Origin: Pseudomonas sp. Choline-02u-1 | Lineage (GTDB): Bacteria > Pseudomonadota > Gammaproteobacteria > Pseudomonadales > Pseudomonadaceae | Assembly: GCF_002836515.1 (NCBI RefSeq) | Contig: NZ_PJBC01000003.1 | Location: forward strand, 310,001 to 374,000 | Length of the DNA stretch: 64,000 bases | Reading direction: 5' to 3' | Shown: positions 25,968 through 34,561 of the stretch, piece after piece | How the letters are laid out: every line of letters starts with the position of its first letter | How positions within the stretch are numbered: the first letter of the stretch is position 1 | The notes under the pieces: model-generated | What the model was told of the DNA's origin: nothing | Seen by the model: only the letters and a program-made list of their open reading frames with translations | The model's database searches: none | Made by a program: the position numbers and the translations under genes

Positions 25968-26594
25968 TCAACCCACGCTGTAGTGGACGGACAGCGTGCC
26001 TTTCTTCTGCGAAAGCGACGCGATCGTGACTGTGCCTAAATCCTTCAGGCTGCGTACATGGGTGCCACCGCAGCCATAGGCCGGCAGTTCACCAAAACTG
26101 ATTTCCCGCGCGCCCTCGCGCAGTGAAGTCAGGCGCGGCAGATCGTGTTCGATCCACCGCTCGATACCGGTTTGTACGGTTGGCGCATCGACTTCTTCAG
26201 CGCCATCGCCCGGCTTGAATTGCACCCGACCTTCGTCCGGCCAGTGGTGCGCCTTGATCGGCACCCAGCCCATGGCTTGAATGAAATGACCGATCAGATG
26301 CCCAGCAGAATGCATGCGGGTATTGAAGCGGCGGCGCTCTTCATCGACACGGATGACGGTCATGCCAAGCGCTACCGGGCGGTCGACGAAATGAACAATA
26401 CGCTCTGGTTCCTGCACCACGCGCGACACCCGGCTTTCACCGATCCAGCCGGTGTCGCAGGGCTGGCCGCCGCCCTGCGGGTGAAACAGGGTAGCGCGCA
26501 GCACTACGGCGAATTCGTTCTCGCAGGGTGTGCAGTCGAGGACTTCGACATTCGCCTTGAGATCATCACTGTGAAAAAACAGGCGAAGCGTCAT
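25968..26594 (-). CDS. AlaX-type alanyl-tRNA editing protein
   Basis: 208 residues forming a free-standing editing domain like that of AlaRS (tRNA_SAD family). All zinc/active-site motifs are present: His95 and His99 in MHSAGHL, Cys175 and His179 in CGGTH, and the FHPQGGGQPCDTG loop at 37-49. AlaX proteins hydrolyse misacylated tRNA, classically Ser- or Gly-tRNA(Ala), in the cytoplasm. It is the first gene of the minus-strand unit opposite a LysR gene. Linkage to a hydroxylase and exporter suggests its real target may be tRNA charged with an unusual amino acid (inference). Confidence 0.9.
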   Translation of the reverse strand: MTLRLFFHSDDLKANVEVLDCTPCENEFAVVLRATLFHPQGGGQPCDTGWIGESRVSRVVQEPERIVHFVDRPVALGMTVIRVDEERRRFNTRMHSAGHLIGHFIQAMGWVPIKAHHWPDEGRVQFKPGDGAEEVDAPTVQTGIERWIEHDLPRLTSLREGAREISFGELPAYGCGGTHVRSLKDLGTVTIASLSQKKGTLSVHYSVG

Positions 26595-26621
26595 ATTCCA
26601 TGCCCTGATGAAGTTCTGTTT

Positions 26622-26652
26622 TTATTATATGAATCGTGCAATAACGTGATAA
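26622..26652 (-). promoter_or_regulatory. Promoter and candidate LysR operator of the alaX unit
   Basis: On the minus strand, TTATCA (26647-26652), a 17-bp spacer and a perfect TATAAT (26624-26629) face the alaX-like gene. An inverted repeat TTATT-N13-AATAA (26622-26644) overlaps the -10. It could bind the divergent LysR regulator, although it is not a textbook T-N11-A box. Confidence 0.55.
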
Positions 26653-26682
26653 TCCATTCGAACATCAAAGGACTTGTGCGTT

Positions 26683-27681
26683 GTGAGCATCAATCTTCCG
26701 CTGCCGCTGCTGGGTGAAATGGCGATTTTCGTCAAGGTTGTCGAGACCGGCAGCTTCTCTGAAGCAGCCCGGCAGATGGGGTCGTCACCCTCGGCGATCA
26801 GCCGCAGCATTTCGCGTCTGGAGAAAGCCTTGGCCACACGCTTGCTGCAACGCACCACGCGCAAATTGCGCTTGAGCGATGGTGGTGAAGAGGTGTTCAA
26901 GCGTTGCCAGGAAATGGTCAGTGCGGCCAGGTCGGTGATGGAAATCAGTGGTCAGTTCACCCACGAAGCGGAGGGGCTGGTGCGGGTCAGCGTGCCGAAA
27001 GCGGTGGGGCGCTTTGTGATTCATCCGCACATGCCGGAGTTTCTTCGCCGCTATCCCAAGGTTGATGTCGAGTTGTTGCTGGAGGATCGTCAGGTCGATT
27101 TGATCGATGATCATGTCGATCTCGCGATTCGCATCACCGATCGTCCGCCGGCCGGTCTGGTCGGCCGGCAGTTGCTGACGATCGATCATATGCTCTGCGC
27201 GACGCCGCAATATCTGGCCGAACATGGCACGCCGACACATCCTCACGATTTGCTCAATCACAGTTGTATTTATCTGGGTGAAACGCCGAGCGATGCGCGC
27301 TGGAAATTCAAGCAGGGCAGCAAGGCGGTGACCGTCGGTGTGCGCGGGCGATATGCCGCCAATCACACCGGTGTGCGGCTAGGGGCGGTGTTGCAGCACA
27401 TCGGAATAGGCAGCCTGCCGTATTTCACCGCGCGTTATGCGTTGGAGCAGCAGCTGATTGTGCAGGTGCTGCCGGAGTGGACGTTTCTTGCTTCCTATCA
27501 TGGTGGGTTGTGGTTGCTGCATTCGCCGACGCGCTATCTGCCGCCGAAGTTGCGGGTGTTTATTGATTATCTGGTGGAGTGTTTGCAGAAGGAACCGACG
27601 TTGGGTCGGCCCGGGAAGTCGGTGGGCGGGAGCAATGTGGCTGTAGCGTATGAGCTGCCGGAGAGTGAGGGGTTGCTTTGA
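26683..27681 (+). CDS. LysR-family transcriptional regulator
   Basis: 332 residues. The N-terminal winged helix-turn-helix (ETGSFSEAARQMGSSPSAISRSISRLEKAL) is followed by a substrate-binding domain of the AaeR/PecT-like subgroup (VRVSVPKAVGRFVIHPHMPEF, DLAIRITDRP). A GTG start at 26683 is chosen because AAAGGA lies 10 bases upstream; a TTG at 26674 would be too close to it. It is divergent from the AlaX/oxygenase/exporter genes across 88 bp, so it probably controls them and itself in response to a small molecule. Confidence 0.9.
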   Translation: MSINLPLPLLGEMAIFVKVVETGSFSEAARQMGSSPSAISRSISRLEKALATRLLQRTTRKLRLSDGGEEVFKRCQEMVSAARSVMEISGQFTHEAEGLVRVSVPKAVGRFVIHPHMPEFLRRYPKVDVELLLEDRQVDLIDDHVDLAIRITDRPPAGLVGRQLLTIDHMLCATPQYLAEHGTPTHPHDLLNHSCIYLGETPSDARWKFKQGSKAVTVGVRGRYAANHTGVRLGAVLQHIGIGSLPYFTARYALEQQLIVQVLPEWTFLASYHGGLWLLHSPTRYLPPKLRVFIDYLVECLQKEPTLGRPGKSVGGSNVAVAYELPESEGLL

Positions 27682-27775
27682 GGTTGTTTTAGGGGCTTGG
27701 CGGCCTTGGGGCGGACCAGGTTCTTGGGGTTTTGGGTGAATATCCGTTGCTGCGGTAACGGCTGTTTCGGGTTTC

Positions 27776-28075
27776 GCCCTTACGGCGACTTACTTTTTTA
27801 CAAACGCCCGGAATGCCGGCCCAGTAAAAAAGTCAGCAAAAAACGCTAGCTCCTACGTTCGGCCCGCTCGCTGGGGCTCGGGGTACCTTCGCTCCGGGAC
27901 TGATCCGGGCGCAGCGGCTACGGTTTGCTGCGCTGCACCTCCTTGCGCTGTGTCTGGCTGCGCCAGACGGTCGCTGCGCTCCCACGCCCGGATCAATCCC
28001 GCCACTCAGCCTTCCGACATCGCTGGCACGGCAAGATCAAAAGCGGTACTCGAGCTAACGCTCATTGTGTTGAGT
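27776..28075. repeat. Long interspersed intergenic repeat, copy B
   Basis: Same element and orientation as at 20448-20738, in the 470-bp gap after the LysR gene. The inner hairpin here is GTCTGGC-TGC-GCCAGAC (27952-27968). Compared with copy A, three base pairs are changed on both arms so that pairing is kept. The outer A/T-rich hairpin is ACTTTTTT...AAAAAAGT. It lacks the terminal REP of copy A. The first 95 bp of the gap (27682-27775) hold nothing recognisable. Confidence 0.85.
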
Positions 28076-28096
28076 GGTGAGGGGCTTTTGATTTTC

Positions 28097-28135
28097 AAAA
28101 AAAGGCCCGCATGGAATCACCAGTGCGGGCCTTTT
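28097..28135 (-). terminator. Rho-independent terminator
   Basis: 12-bp stem AAAAGGCCCGCA / TGCGGGCCTTTT (28100-28111 with 28124-28135). On the minus strand it ends in a seven-T run, so it terminates the 28152 gene. Confidence 0.88.
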
Positions 28136-28151
28136 GATTACCTGTCGGATA

Positions 28152-28559
28152 TCAGTGCTTGCTGTCCTGCACGGACATGGCCAGCAGTTGTTTTTCCTGG
28201 TTCCAGTCGAACGGTTCATCGTTCTGTTCGGCTTCGTAGCGGCGTTCTTCGAGGGCCTGGTACAGGTCGATTTCTTCGTCAGAGAGGTAGTGCAGGCAGT
28301 CGCCGGCGAAGAACCACAGCAGATCGCGTGGAATCAGGTGGGCGATTTGCGGGTAGCGGCTGATGACTTGGGTGAGGATGTCCTGGCCCAGGTATTGGCT
28401 TTCGATAGGGTCGATCGGCAGGGAAGCCAGCAGTTCATCGAAGCGCTCGAGGAACAGGGCATGGCTTTCTTCGGGCACTTGTTCGGCCTCACCTACGGCG
28501 ACCAGGATACTGCGCAGGTGGTCGAGCAACACGAGATGATCGGCAACGACGTTGGACAC
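28152..28559 (-). CDS. Conserved hypothetical protein next to fadE (PA2816-like)
   Basis: 135 residues, acidic and mostly helical, with no signal or membrane segment. Motifs seen: HLVLLDHLRSILVAVGEAEQ, DLLWFFAGDCLHYLSDEEI. A GTG start at 28557-28559 is preferred since GAGGA lies 8 bases upstream; the open frame extends to an unlikely TTG. It follows fadE on the same strand by 73 bp. From memory, P. aeruginosa has a small protein of unknown function at this place. Confidence 0.75.
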   Translation of the reverse strand: MSNVVADHLVLLDHLRSILVAVGEAEQVPEESHALFLERFDELLASLPIDPIESQYLGQDILTQVISRYPQIAHLIPRDLLWFFAGDCLHYLSDEEIDLYQALEERRYEAEQNDEPFDWNQEKQLLAMSVQDSKH

Positions 28560-28632
28560 GAGATAAGTCCTCAAGAGCAAAACGGGCGCGGGAGTATAAA
28601 GCTCTCGCGCCGTTTTTTCACAAAAACCGGGA

Positions 28633-31080
28633 TCAGCGGACTTTGCCCGCTGCCTGGGTCAGTTCCTCTTTGTCGAAATCATCGACGTCGATCACCTTGC
28701 GGCGGGCGGCCTCGGCGTCGCGCAGACTTTGCGCTTCGACCGCTTGCAGCACGCCGGCTTCCAGTGCGGCATCGATAGCGTGTTCACCGGCTGCTGGCTT
28801 GACCTGGCCGCTTTTCAGTGCGGTGTGCAATTTTTTGTGCAGCGGTTGCGCAGCGTCGAGCAGGTCGCTGGCGTGTTGCAGCGCGCCCACTGCATCATCT
28901 GCTGACTGCGGGCGATAGCAGCCGGCGAGCAGTTCCTCCAATGCCGGATCGCCTTTGGCGCGACCGATGACCGCAGCAACTTCGGCGCCGAGTTTGTCCG
29001 ATGGGCCTTTGTGCCGGCGCCCGAACGGGAAGACGATGACCCGCAGCAGGCAGCCGAACACCCGGTTCGGAAAGTTGCTCAGCAACTCATCCAGTGCGCG
29101 CTCCGATTGGCCAAGGCTTTCTTCCATGGCCCAGCGAAACAGCGGCTCCATGTAGGCCGGCGAATCCAGATCGTGATAACGCTTGAGCGCGGCGGAGGCC
29201 AGATACAGGTTGCTCAGCACATCGCCGAGGCGTGCCGACAGGCGTTCGCGGCGTTTCAGTTCGCCGCCCAGTAGCATCATGCTCAAGTCGGCGAGCATGG
29301 CGAAGGCAGCGGCCTGACGGTTGAGCGCCCGGAAGTAGCCCTGACTGATCTTGTCGCCCGGCGCATGTTCAAAGTGACCAAACCCGAGGTTCAGTACCAG
29401 TGTGCTGGCCGCGTTGCTGACGGCAAAACCGATGTGCTTGAGCAGCAGGCCATCGAATTCCTTAAGTGCCTGTTCCTTGTCTTCGCGACCTGCCAGGGCC
29501 ATTTCCTTGAGTACAAACGGATGGCAGCGGATTGCGCCCTGACCGAAGATCATCAGGTTGCGCGAAAGAATGTTCGCGCCTTCGACGGTGATGAAGATCG
29601 GCGCGCCGTTCCAGCTGCGGCCCAGGTAGTTGTTCGGCCCCATGATGATCGCTTTGCCGCCGTGCACATCCATGGCGTGGCTGATGCATTCGCGGCCGCG
29701 TTCGGTGAGGTGGTATTTGAGGATCGCCGACAGCACCGAAGGCTTTTCCCCGAGATCCACCGCGTTAGCGGTGAGCATGCGTGCGGCGTCCATCATCCAC
29801 GCGTTGCCGCCAATGCGCGCCATGGCTTCCTGAATACCTTCGAACGCGGACAGCGGAACATTGAATTGCTCGCGAATCTGCGCGTACTGGCCGGTGACTA
29901 GGCTAGTGAACTTGGCCGCGCCGGTGCCCACCGCTGGCAGCGAGATCGAACGCCCCACGGACAGGCAGTTCATCAGCATCATCCAGCCCTTGCCGAGCAT
30001 TTCCTGACCACCGATGAGGTAGTCCAGCGGAATGAACACGTCCTTGCCGGAGTTCGGACCATTCATGAACGCAGCGCCCAGCGGCAGGTGGCGCCGGCCG
30101 ATTTCCACGCCGGCGGTATCGGTCGGAATCAGCGCCAGACTGATACCGAGGTCTTCCTCTTCACCGAGCAGATGATCCGGATCGTAGGCCTTGAATGCCA
30201 GACCGAGCAGGGTGGCGACCGGGCCGAGGGTGATGTAGCGCTTTTCCCAGTTCAGACGCAGGCCGATGACTTCTTCACCTTCCCACTGGCCTTTGCAGAT
30301 GATCCCGGTGTCAGGCATCGCGCCGGCGTCGGAGCCGGCGAGCGGACCGGTGAGGGCGAAACACGGAATATCGTCGCCACGGGCCAGGCGCGGCAGGTAG
30401 TGATTGCGTTGCTCGTCGGTGCCGTAATGCAAAAGCAGTTCGGCCGGGCCGAGGGAGTTGGGGACCATCACGGTCGATGCGAGGTCGCCGCTGCGCGTCG
30501 CCAGTTTCATTGCCACTTGCGAGTGAGCGTAGGCGGAGAAGCCTTTGCCGCCGTATTCCTTGGGGATGATCAAGGCGAAAAAGCCGTGTTCCTTGATGTG
30601 CGTCCAAGCCTCGGGCGGCAGGTCCATTGACTGACCGATCTGCCAGTCGCTGACCATCGCGCAGAGTTCTTCGGTCGGGCCATCGATGAACGCCTGTTCT
30701 TCTTCGCTCAACTGCACTTTGGGATAGGACAGCAGTTTGTCCCAGTCCGGACGCCCGCTGAACAGCTCGCCGTCCCACCACACGGTGCCGGCATCGATCG
30801 CGTCGCGTTCGGTCTGCGACATCGGCGGCAGGGTTTTCTGGAACCAGTTGAAGAGCGGCGCGGTGAAATGTTTGCGGCGCAGGTCAGGCAGCAGCAATGG
30901 TGCGGCGACCACCGCCAGCAAGACCCAGAAAATGAACAGCAGCCAGCCCGGCGCGTGACTGAAAATCCCCATCGCCACCAGGTAGGCAGCGACCACGCCC
31001 AACGCAGGCAGCGGGGCGATGCGTCGATGGGCGAGGTACGCCACCCCGACGATCAAAACCAGTATCCACAACAACAGCAT
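28633..31080 (-). CDS. fadE: Acyl-CoA dehydrogenase FadE
   Basis: 815 residues, very close to E. coli FadE (814). FadE oxidises acyl-CoA to trans-2-enoyl-CoA using FAD, the first step of beta-oxidation. Two N-terminal hydrophobic helices (LLLWILVLIVGVAYL and LGVVAAYLVAMGIFS) suggest membrane association. The central acyl-CoA dehydrogenase core contains ALTGPLAGSDAGAMPDTG and VHGGKAIIMGPNNYLGR, followed by the long C-terminal domain specific to FadE. The ATG at 31080 has GGAGGA 6 bases upstream; an upstream in-frame start has none. Confidence 0.94.
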   Translation of the reverse strand: MLLLWILVLIVGVAYLAHRRIAPLPALGVVAAYLVAMGIFSHAPGWLLFIFWVLLAVVAAPLLLPDLRRKHFTAPLFNWFQKTLPPMSQTERDAIDAGTVWWDGELFSGRPDWDKLLSYPKVQLSEEEQAFIDGPTEELCAMVSDWQIGQSMDLPPEAWTHIKEHGFFALIIPKEYGGKGFSAYAHSQVAMKLATRSGDLASTVMVPNSLGPAELLLHYGTDEQRNHYLPRLARGDDIPCFALTGPLAGSDAGAMPDTGIICKGQWEGEEVIGLRLNWEKRYITLGPVATLLGLAFKAYDPDHLLGEEEDLGISLALIPTDTAGVEIGRRHLPLGAAFMNGPNSGKDVFIPLDYLIGGQEMLGKGWMMLMNCLSVGRSISLPAVGTGAAKFTSLVTGQYAQIREQFNVPLSAFEGIQEAMARIGGNAWMMDAARMLTANAVDLGEKPSVLSAILKYHLTERGRECISHAMDVHGGKAIIMGPNNYLGRSWNGAPIFITVEGANILSRNLMIFGQGAIRCHPFVLKEMALAGREDKEQALKEFDGLLLKHIGFAVSNAASTLVLNLGFGHFEHAPGDKISQGYFRALNRQAAAFAMLADLSMMLLGGELKRRERLSARLGDVLSNLYLASAALKRYHDLDSPAYMEPLFRWAMEESLGQSERALDELLSNFPNRVFGCLLRVIVFPFGRRHKGPSDKLGAEVAAVIGRAKGDPALEELLAGCYRPQSADDAVGALQHASDLLDAAQPLHKKLHTALKSGQVKPAAGEHAIDAALEAGVLQAVEAQSLRDAEAARRKVIDVDDFDKEELTQAAGKVR

Positions 31081-31327
31081 ATTCAGTCCTCCGTGAACCA
31101 AGGCAAATCGACCCTCCAGAGCTTAGACGGCATCTGTAAATACGGGTGGTCAGAGCATGGTGATTGAAATCGTGGGAAACCCCGGATGGTTTTCGTAGGT
31201 TCGGTGGGCAACACGTGTGGGAAATCGTTCGTTGCTGCGCAGCTTTGCATTCAGGTTTGGCCGAAACGTCGTTATCTCTGTGCTCACGCTGTCGCTAGAC
31301 TCGTGGCTTACCCAGGAGATTGCCGTC

Positions 31328-31987
31328 ATGCACGAGTATCTGAGCCCCGGCCGCTTCATCGATAGTGACCACCCGGCAGTGGTGGAGTTCGCCGAGCGGC
31401 ATCGCGGCGCGAGTAATGATCCGCGTGATCAGGCGATCAGTCTTTATTACGCCGTGCGCGAGGCGGTGCGCTACAACCCCTATACGTTCAGTCGCGATCC
31501 GCAAACCTTGCGCGGCAGTTATGCACTCGCCGCAGGGCAGAGTTACTGCGTGCCGAAAGCCACGCTTCTCGCCGGTTGTGCGCGGCATTGCGGAATTGCG
31601 GCGCGTATCGGTCTGGCCGACGTGCGCAATCACCTGTCGACGCCGCGTCTGCTCGAGTTACTGAAAAGCGACGTGTTCGCCATGCATGGCTACACCGAGT
31701 TGTTTCTCGACGGCCGTTGGGTCAAGGCGACGCCGGCGTTCAATCAGCAACTGTGCGAGTTGTTCAACGTCGCCGCGCTCGAGTTCGATGGGGTCAACGA
31801 CAGCGTTTTCCACCCCTTCAACCGTGACGGCGCGCAGTTGATGGAGTATCTGATCGATCACGGCCAGTTCACCGATGTGCCGGAAGCTTTCTTCTTCGAG
31901 CACCTGCAAAAGTGCTATCCGCATCTGTTCAGCGAGCAATTGCCGGTGCTGCTGGGCGATATGCAGACCGATTTGAGTCGCACCTGA
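31328..31987 (+). CDS. Transglutaminase-like cysteine protein
   Basis: 219 residues of the transglutaminase-like superfamily. The active-site cysteine Cys74 is in QSYCVPKATLLAGCAR and His120 in MHGYTELFLDG; the third site falls in KATPAFN, where an Asn or Thr takes the place of the usual Asp. No signal peptide. Possible roles are peptidase or amide hydrolysis; function unknown. The ATG follows AGGAG. Divergent from fadE; GST follows 43 bp later. Confidence 0.82.
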   Translation: MHEYLSPGRFIDSDHPAVVEFAERHRGASNDPRDQAISLYYAVREAVRYNPYTFSRDPQTLRGSYALAAGQSYCVPKATLLAGCARHCGIAARIGLADVRNHLSTPRLLELLKSDVFAMHGYTELFLDGRWVKATPAFNQQLCELFNVAALEFDGVNDSVFHPFNRDGAQLMEYLIDHGQFTDVPEAFFFEHLQKCYPHLFSEQLPVLLGDMQTDLSRT

Positions 31988-32030
31988 TCCGGCGTATGCT
32001 GGCCGTCCACTCACTTGTAAAGAGGCGGTC

Positions 32031-32654
32031 ATGCTGAAGATCTGGGGACGGAAAAATTCATCGAACGTCAGAAAGCCCCTGTGGGCGGCCGAAGAGCTGG
32101 GCCTTGCTTACGAGGCTATCGATGCCGGCGGCGCGTTCGGTGTGGTCGATACGCCCGAGTACCGTGCGATGAACCCGAACGGCCGGGTGCCGGTGATCGA
32201 GGATGACGGTTTCGTGCTGTGGGAATCCAACGCCATCGTTCGCTATCTGCTGGCCAAACACGCGCCGGAAAGCGCCTGGTACCCGGCGGATGCGCAAGCC
32301 CGCGCCGCGGCGGACAAGTGGATGGACTGGACCACTTCCAGTTTCGCCGGGCCGTTTCGCACGGTGTTCTGGGGTGTGCTACGCACCCCTGCCGAGAAGC
32401 AGGACTGGAAGGCGATCAATGCCGCGATCAAAGAGTGTGATGAGTTGCTGAACATGGCCGACCATGCCCTGATCAGCCAGCCTTACCTCTCGGGCAACGA
32501 CATCGGTATGGGCGACATCCCGTTGGGCAGCTTCATTTATGCCTGGTTCGAAATGCCCATCGAGCGCGCCCCGCAACCGCATCTGCAAGCCTGGTATGAA
32601 CGTTTGAAACAGCGTCCGGCCTATCAGAAAGCGGTCATGACCGCGTTGACTTGA
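32031..32654 (+). CDS. Glutathione S-transferase
   Basis: 207 residues. The N-terminal thioredoxin-like domain (MLKIWGRKNSSNVRKPLWAA, MNPNGRVPVIEDD with cis-Pro, WESNAIVRYL for glutathione) is followed by an all-helical C-terminal domain (SGNDIGMGDIPLGSFIYAW). The likely catalytic residue is Ser10/Ser11 or Asn12 rather than Tyr. Cytoplasmic; substrate unknown. Confidence 0.9.
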   Translation: MLKIWGRKNSSNVRKPLWAAEELGLAYEAIDAGGAFGVVDTPEYRAMNPNGRVPVIEDDGFVLWESNAIVRYLLAKHAPESAWYPADAQARAAADKWMDWTTSSFAGPFRTVFWGVLRTPAEKQDWKAINAAIKECDELLNMADHALISQPYLSGNDIGMGDIPLGSFIYAWFEMPIERAPQPHLQAWYERLKQRPAYQKAVMTALT

Positions 32655-32787
32655 TAATTACTATCGACACACTTGACTGTACTTGTGCGGCGGCGGCAAG
32701 CACCATTGCGAACTTGCGCCGCGGTTGTTTCCCTCGCCGTCCGCCCTTATTTATCTCTTTCCTTCCTTCTTGGTGCGTAAATCCGAT

Positions 32788-33720
32788 ATGAGTTCCGCTC
32801 TGTCCATCCGGCAGCTAACCAAAACCTACGGCAACGGGTTCCAGGCCTTGAGTGGTATCGATCTGGACGTCGCCGAAGGTGACTTTTTCGCCTTGCTTGG
32901 CCCCAATGGTGCCGGCAAATCCACCACCATCGGCATCCTCTCGACCCTGGTCAACAAGACCAGCGGCACGGTCAATGTCTTTGGCCATGACCTGGATAAA
33001 AACCCGGCAGCGCTCAAGCGCTCGATCGGCGTGGTGCCGCAGGAATTCAACTTCAACCAGTTCGAAAAGACTTTCGATATCGTCGTGACCCAGGCCGGTT
33101 ACTACGGCATCCCGGCCAAAGTCGCCAAGGAACGCGCCGAGCAATACCTGACGCAGCTCGGCCTGTGGGACAAGCGCGATGTGCCGTCGCGTTCGCTGTC
33201 CGGCGGCATGAAACGCCGTTTGATGATCGCCCGTGCGCTGGTGCATGAACCGCGCCTGCTGATCCTTGATGAGCCGACTGCGGGTGTCGATATCGAACTG
33301 CGCCGTTCGATGTGGACCTTCCTCACTGGGCTCAACCAGAAGGGCATCACCATCATTCTGACCACGCATTATCTGGAAGAGGCCGAGCAGCTGTGCCGCA
33401 ACATCGGCATCATCGACCACGGCACCATTGTCGAGAACACCAGCATGAAACAGTTGCTGGGCCAGTTGCACGTGGAAACTTTTTTGCTCGACCTGAAAAA
33501 CGATCTGCAGGTTGCGCCGCAATTGCTCGGCTACCCGGCCCGGTTGCTCGACAGCCACACCCTGGAAGTGCAGGTCGACAAATCCATGGGCATCACGGCG
33601 TTGTTCACCCAGTTGGCGCAGCAGAACATCGAAGTGCTGAGCCTGCGTAACAAAACCAATCGCCTCGAGGAGTTGTTCGTGTCCCTGGTGGAGAAAAATC
33701 TGTCGAAGGTGGCGGTATGA
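32788..33720 (+). CDS. ABC transporter ATP-binding protein (YadG-like)
   Basis: 310 residues of the ABC-2/drug-export type. Walker A GPNGAGKST at 38-46, signature SLSGGMKRR, Walker B LLILDEPTAGVD, H-loop TTHYLEEAE, and a C-terminal extension typical of the CcmA/YadG group. The RBS is weak. It overlaps the permease gene by 4 bp. Substrate unknown. Confidence 0.92.
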   Translation: MSSALSIRQLTKTYGNGFQALSGIDLDVAEGDFFALLGPNGAGKSTTIGILSTLVNKTSGTVNVFGHDLDKNPAALKRSIGVVPQEFNFNQFEKTFDIVVTQAGYYGIPAKVAKERAEQYLTQLGLWDKRDVPSRSLSGGMKRRLMIARALVHEPRLLILDEPTAGVDIELRRSMWTFLTGLNQKGITIILTTHYLEEAEQLCRNIGIIDHGTIVENTSMKQLLGQLHVETFLLDLKNDLQVAPQLLGYPARLLDSHTLEVQVDKSMGITALFTQLAQQNIEVLSLRNKTNRLEELFVSLVEKNLSKVAV

Positions 33721-34496
33721 GTTCCGAGTTCGGCCCCAACCTGGTCGCCCTGCAAACCATCGTCTACCGCGAGGTCAAGCGCTTCATGCGGATCTGGCCG
33801 CAGACATTGCTGCCGCCGGCGATCACCATGGTTCTGTACTTTGTGATCTTCGGCAACCTGATCGGGCGGCAGATCGGCGACATGGGTGGCTTCACTTACA
33901 TGGAGTACATCGTGCCGGGACTGATCATGATGTCGGTGATCACCAACTCCTACGGCAACGTGGTGTCGAGCTTCTTCGGCAGCAAGTTCCAGCGCTCGAT
34001 CGAAGAGCTGATGGTTTCGCCGGTATCCCCGCATACGATCCTGATCGGCTTCACCATTGGTGGTGTGTTGCGCGGTCTGGCGGTGGGTCTGATCGTGACG
34101 ATTCTGTCGCTGTTCTTCACCGATTTGCAGGTGCATCACCTTGGCGTGACCATTCTGGTGGTGGTGCTGACGGCGACGATCTTTTCGCTGCTGGGCTTCA
34201 TCAACGCGGTGTTTGCGCGCAACTTCGATGATATTTCGATCATCCCGACCTTTGTCCTGACCCCGCTGACCTACCTGGGTGGCGTGTTCTATTCGATCAC
34301 CTTGCTGCCGCCGTTCTGGCAGACCGTCTCGCTGGCCAATCCGGTGCTGCACATGGTCAATGCCTTCCGCTACGGCATCCTTGGTGTCTCGGATATTCGT
34401 ATCGGCATCGCGATCACTTTCATGCTGGTAGCGACCGTGGTGCTGTATCTCGGCTGTGCGCGGTTGCTGGTGAGTGGACGCGGGATGCGCACCTGA
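33717..34496 (+). CDS. ABC-2 type permease (YadH-like)
   Basis: 259 residues with six hydrophobic helices, an ABC-2 signature (GGVFYSITLLPPFWQTVSLANP) and an interface helix near the N-terminus (LVALQTIVYREVKRFMRIWPQ). It partners the preceding ATPase as an inner-membrane exporter. A terminator follows. Confidence 0.92.
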   Translation: MSSEFGPNLVALQTIVYREVKRFMRIWPQTLLPPAITMVLYFVIFGNLIGRQIGDMGGFTYMEYIVPGLIMMSVITNSYGNVVSSFFGSKFQRSIEELMVSPVSPHTILIGFTIGGVLRGLAVGLIVTILSLFFTDLQVHHLGVTILVVVLTATIFSLLGFINAVFARNFDDISIIPTFVLTPLTYLGGVFYSITLLPPFWQTVSLANPVLHMVNAFRYGILGVSDIRIGIAITFMLVATVVLYLGCARLLVSGRGMRT

Positions 34497-34527
34497 AGCA
34501 CGCGGTACCCTGCATGTCTGACAATCA

Positions 34528-34557
34528 AAAACGGCCTCCCATCGCGGAGGCCGTTTT
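34528..34557. terminator. Bidirectional terminator between yadH-like and DUF2062 genes
   Basis: Perfect 12-bp stem AAAACGGCCTCC / GGAGGCCGTTTT with a 6-base loop between convergent genes. Confidence 0.9.
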
Positions 34558-34561
34558 GCAT

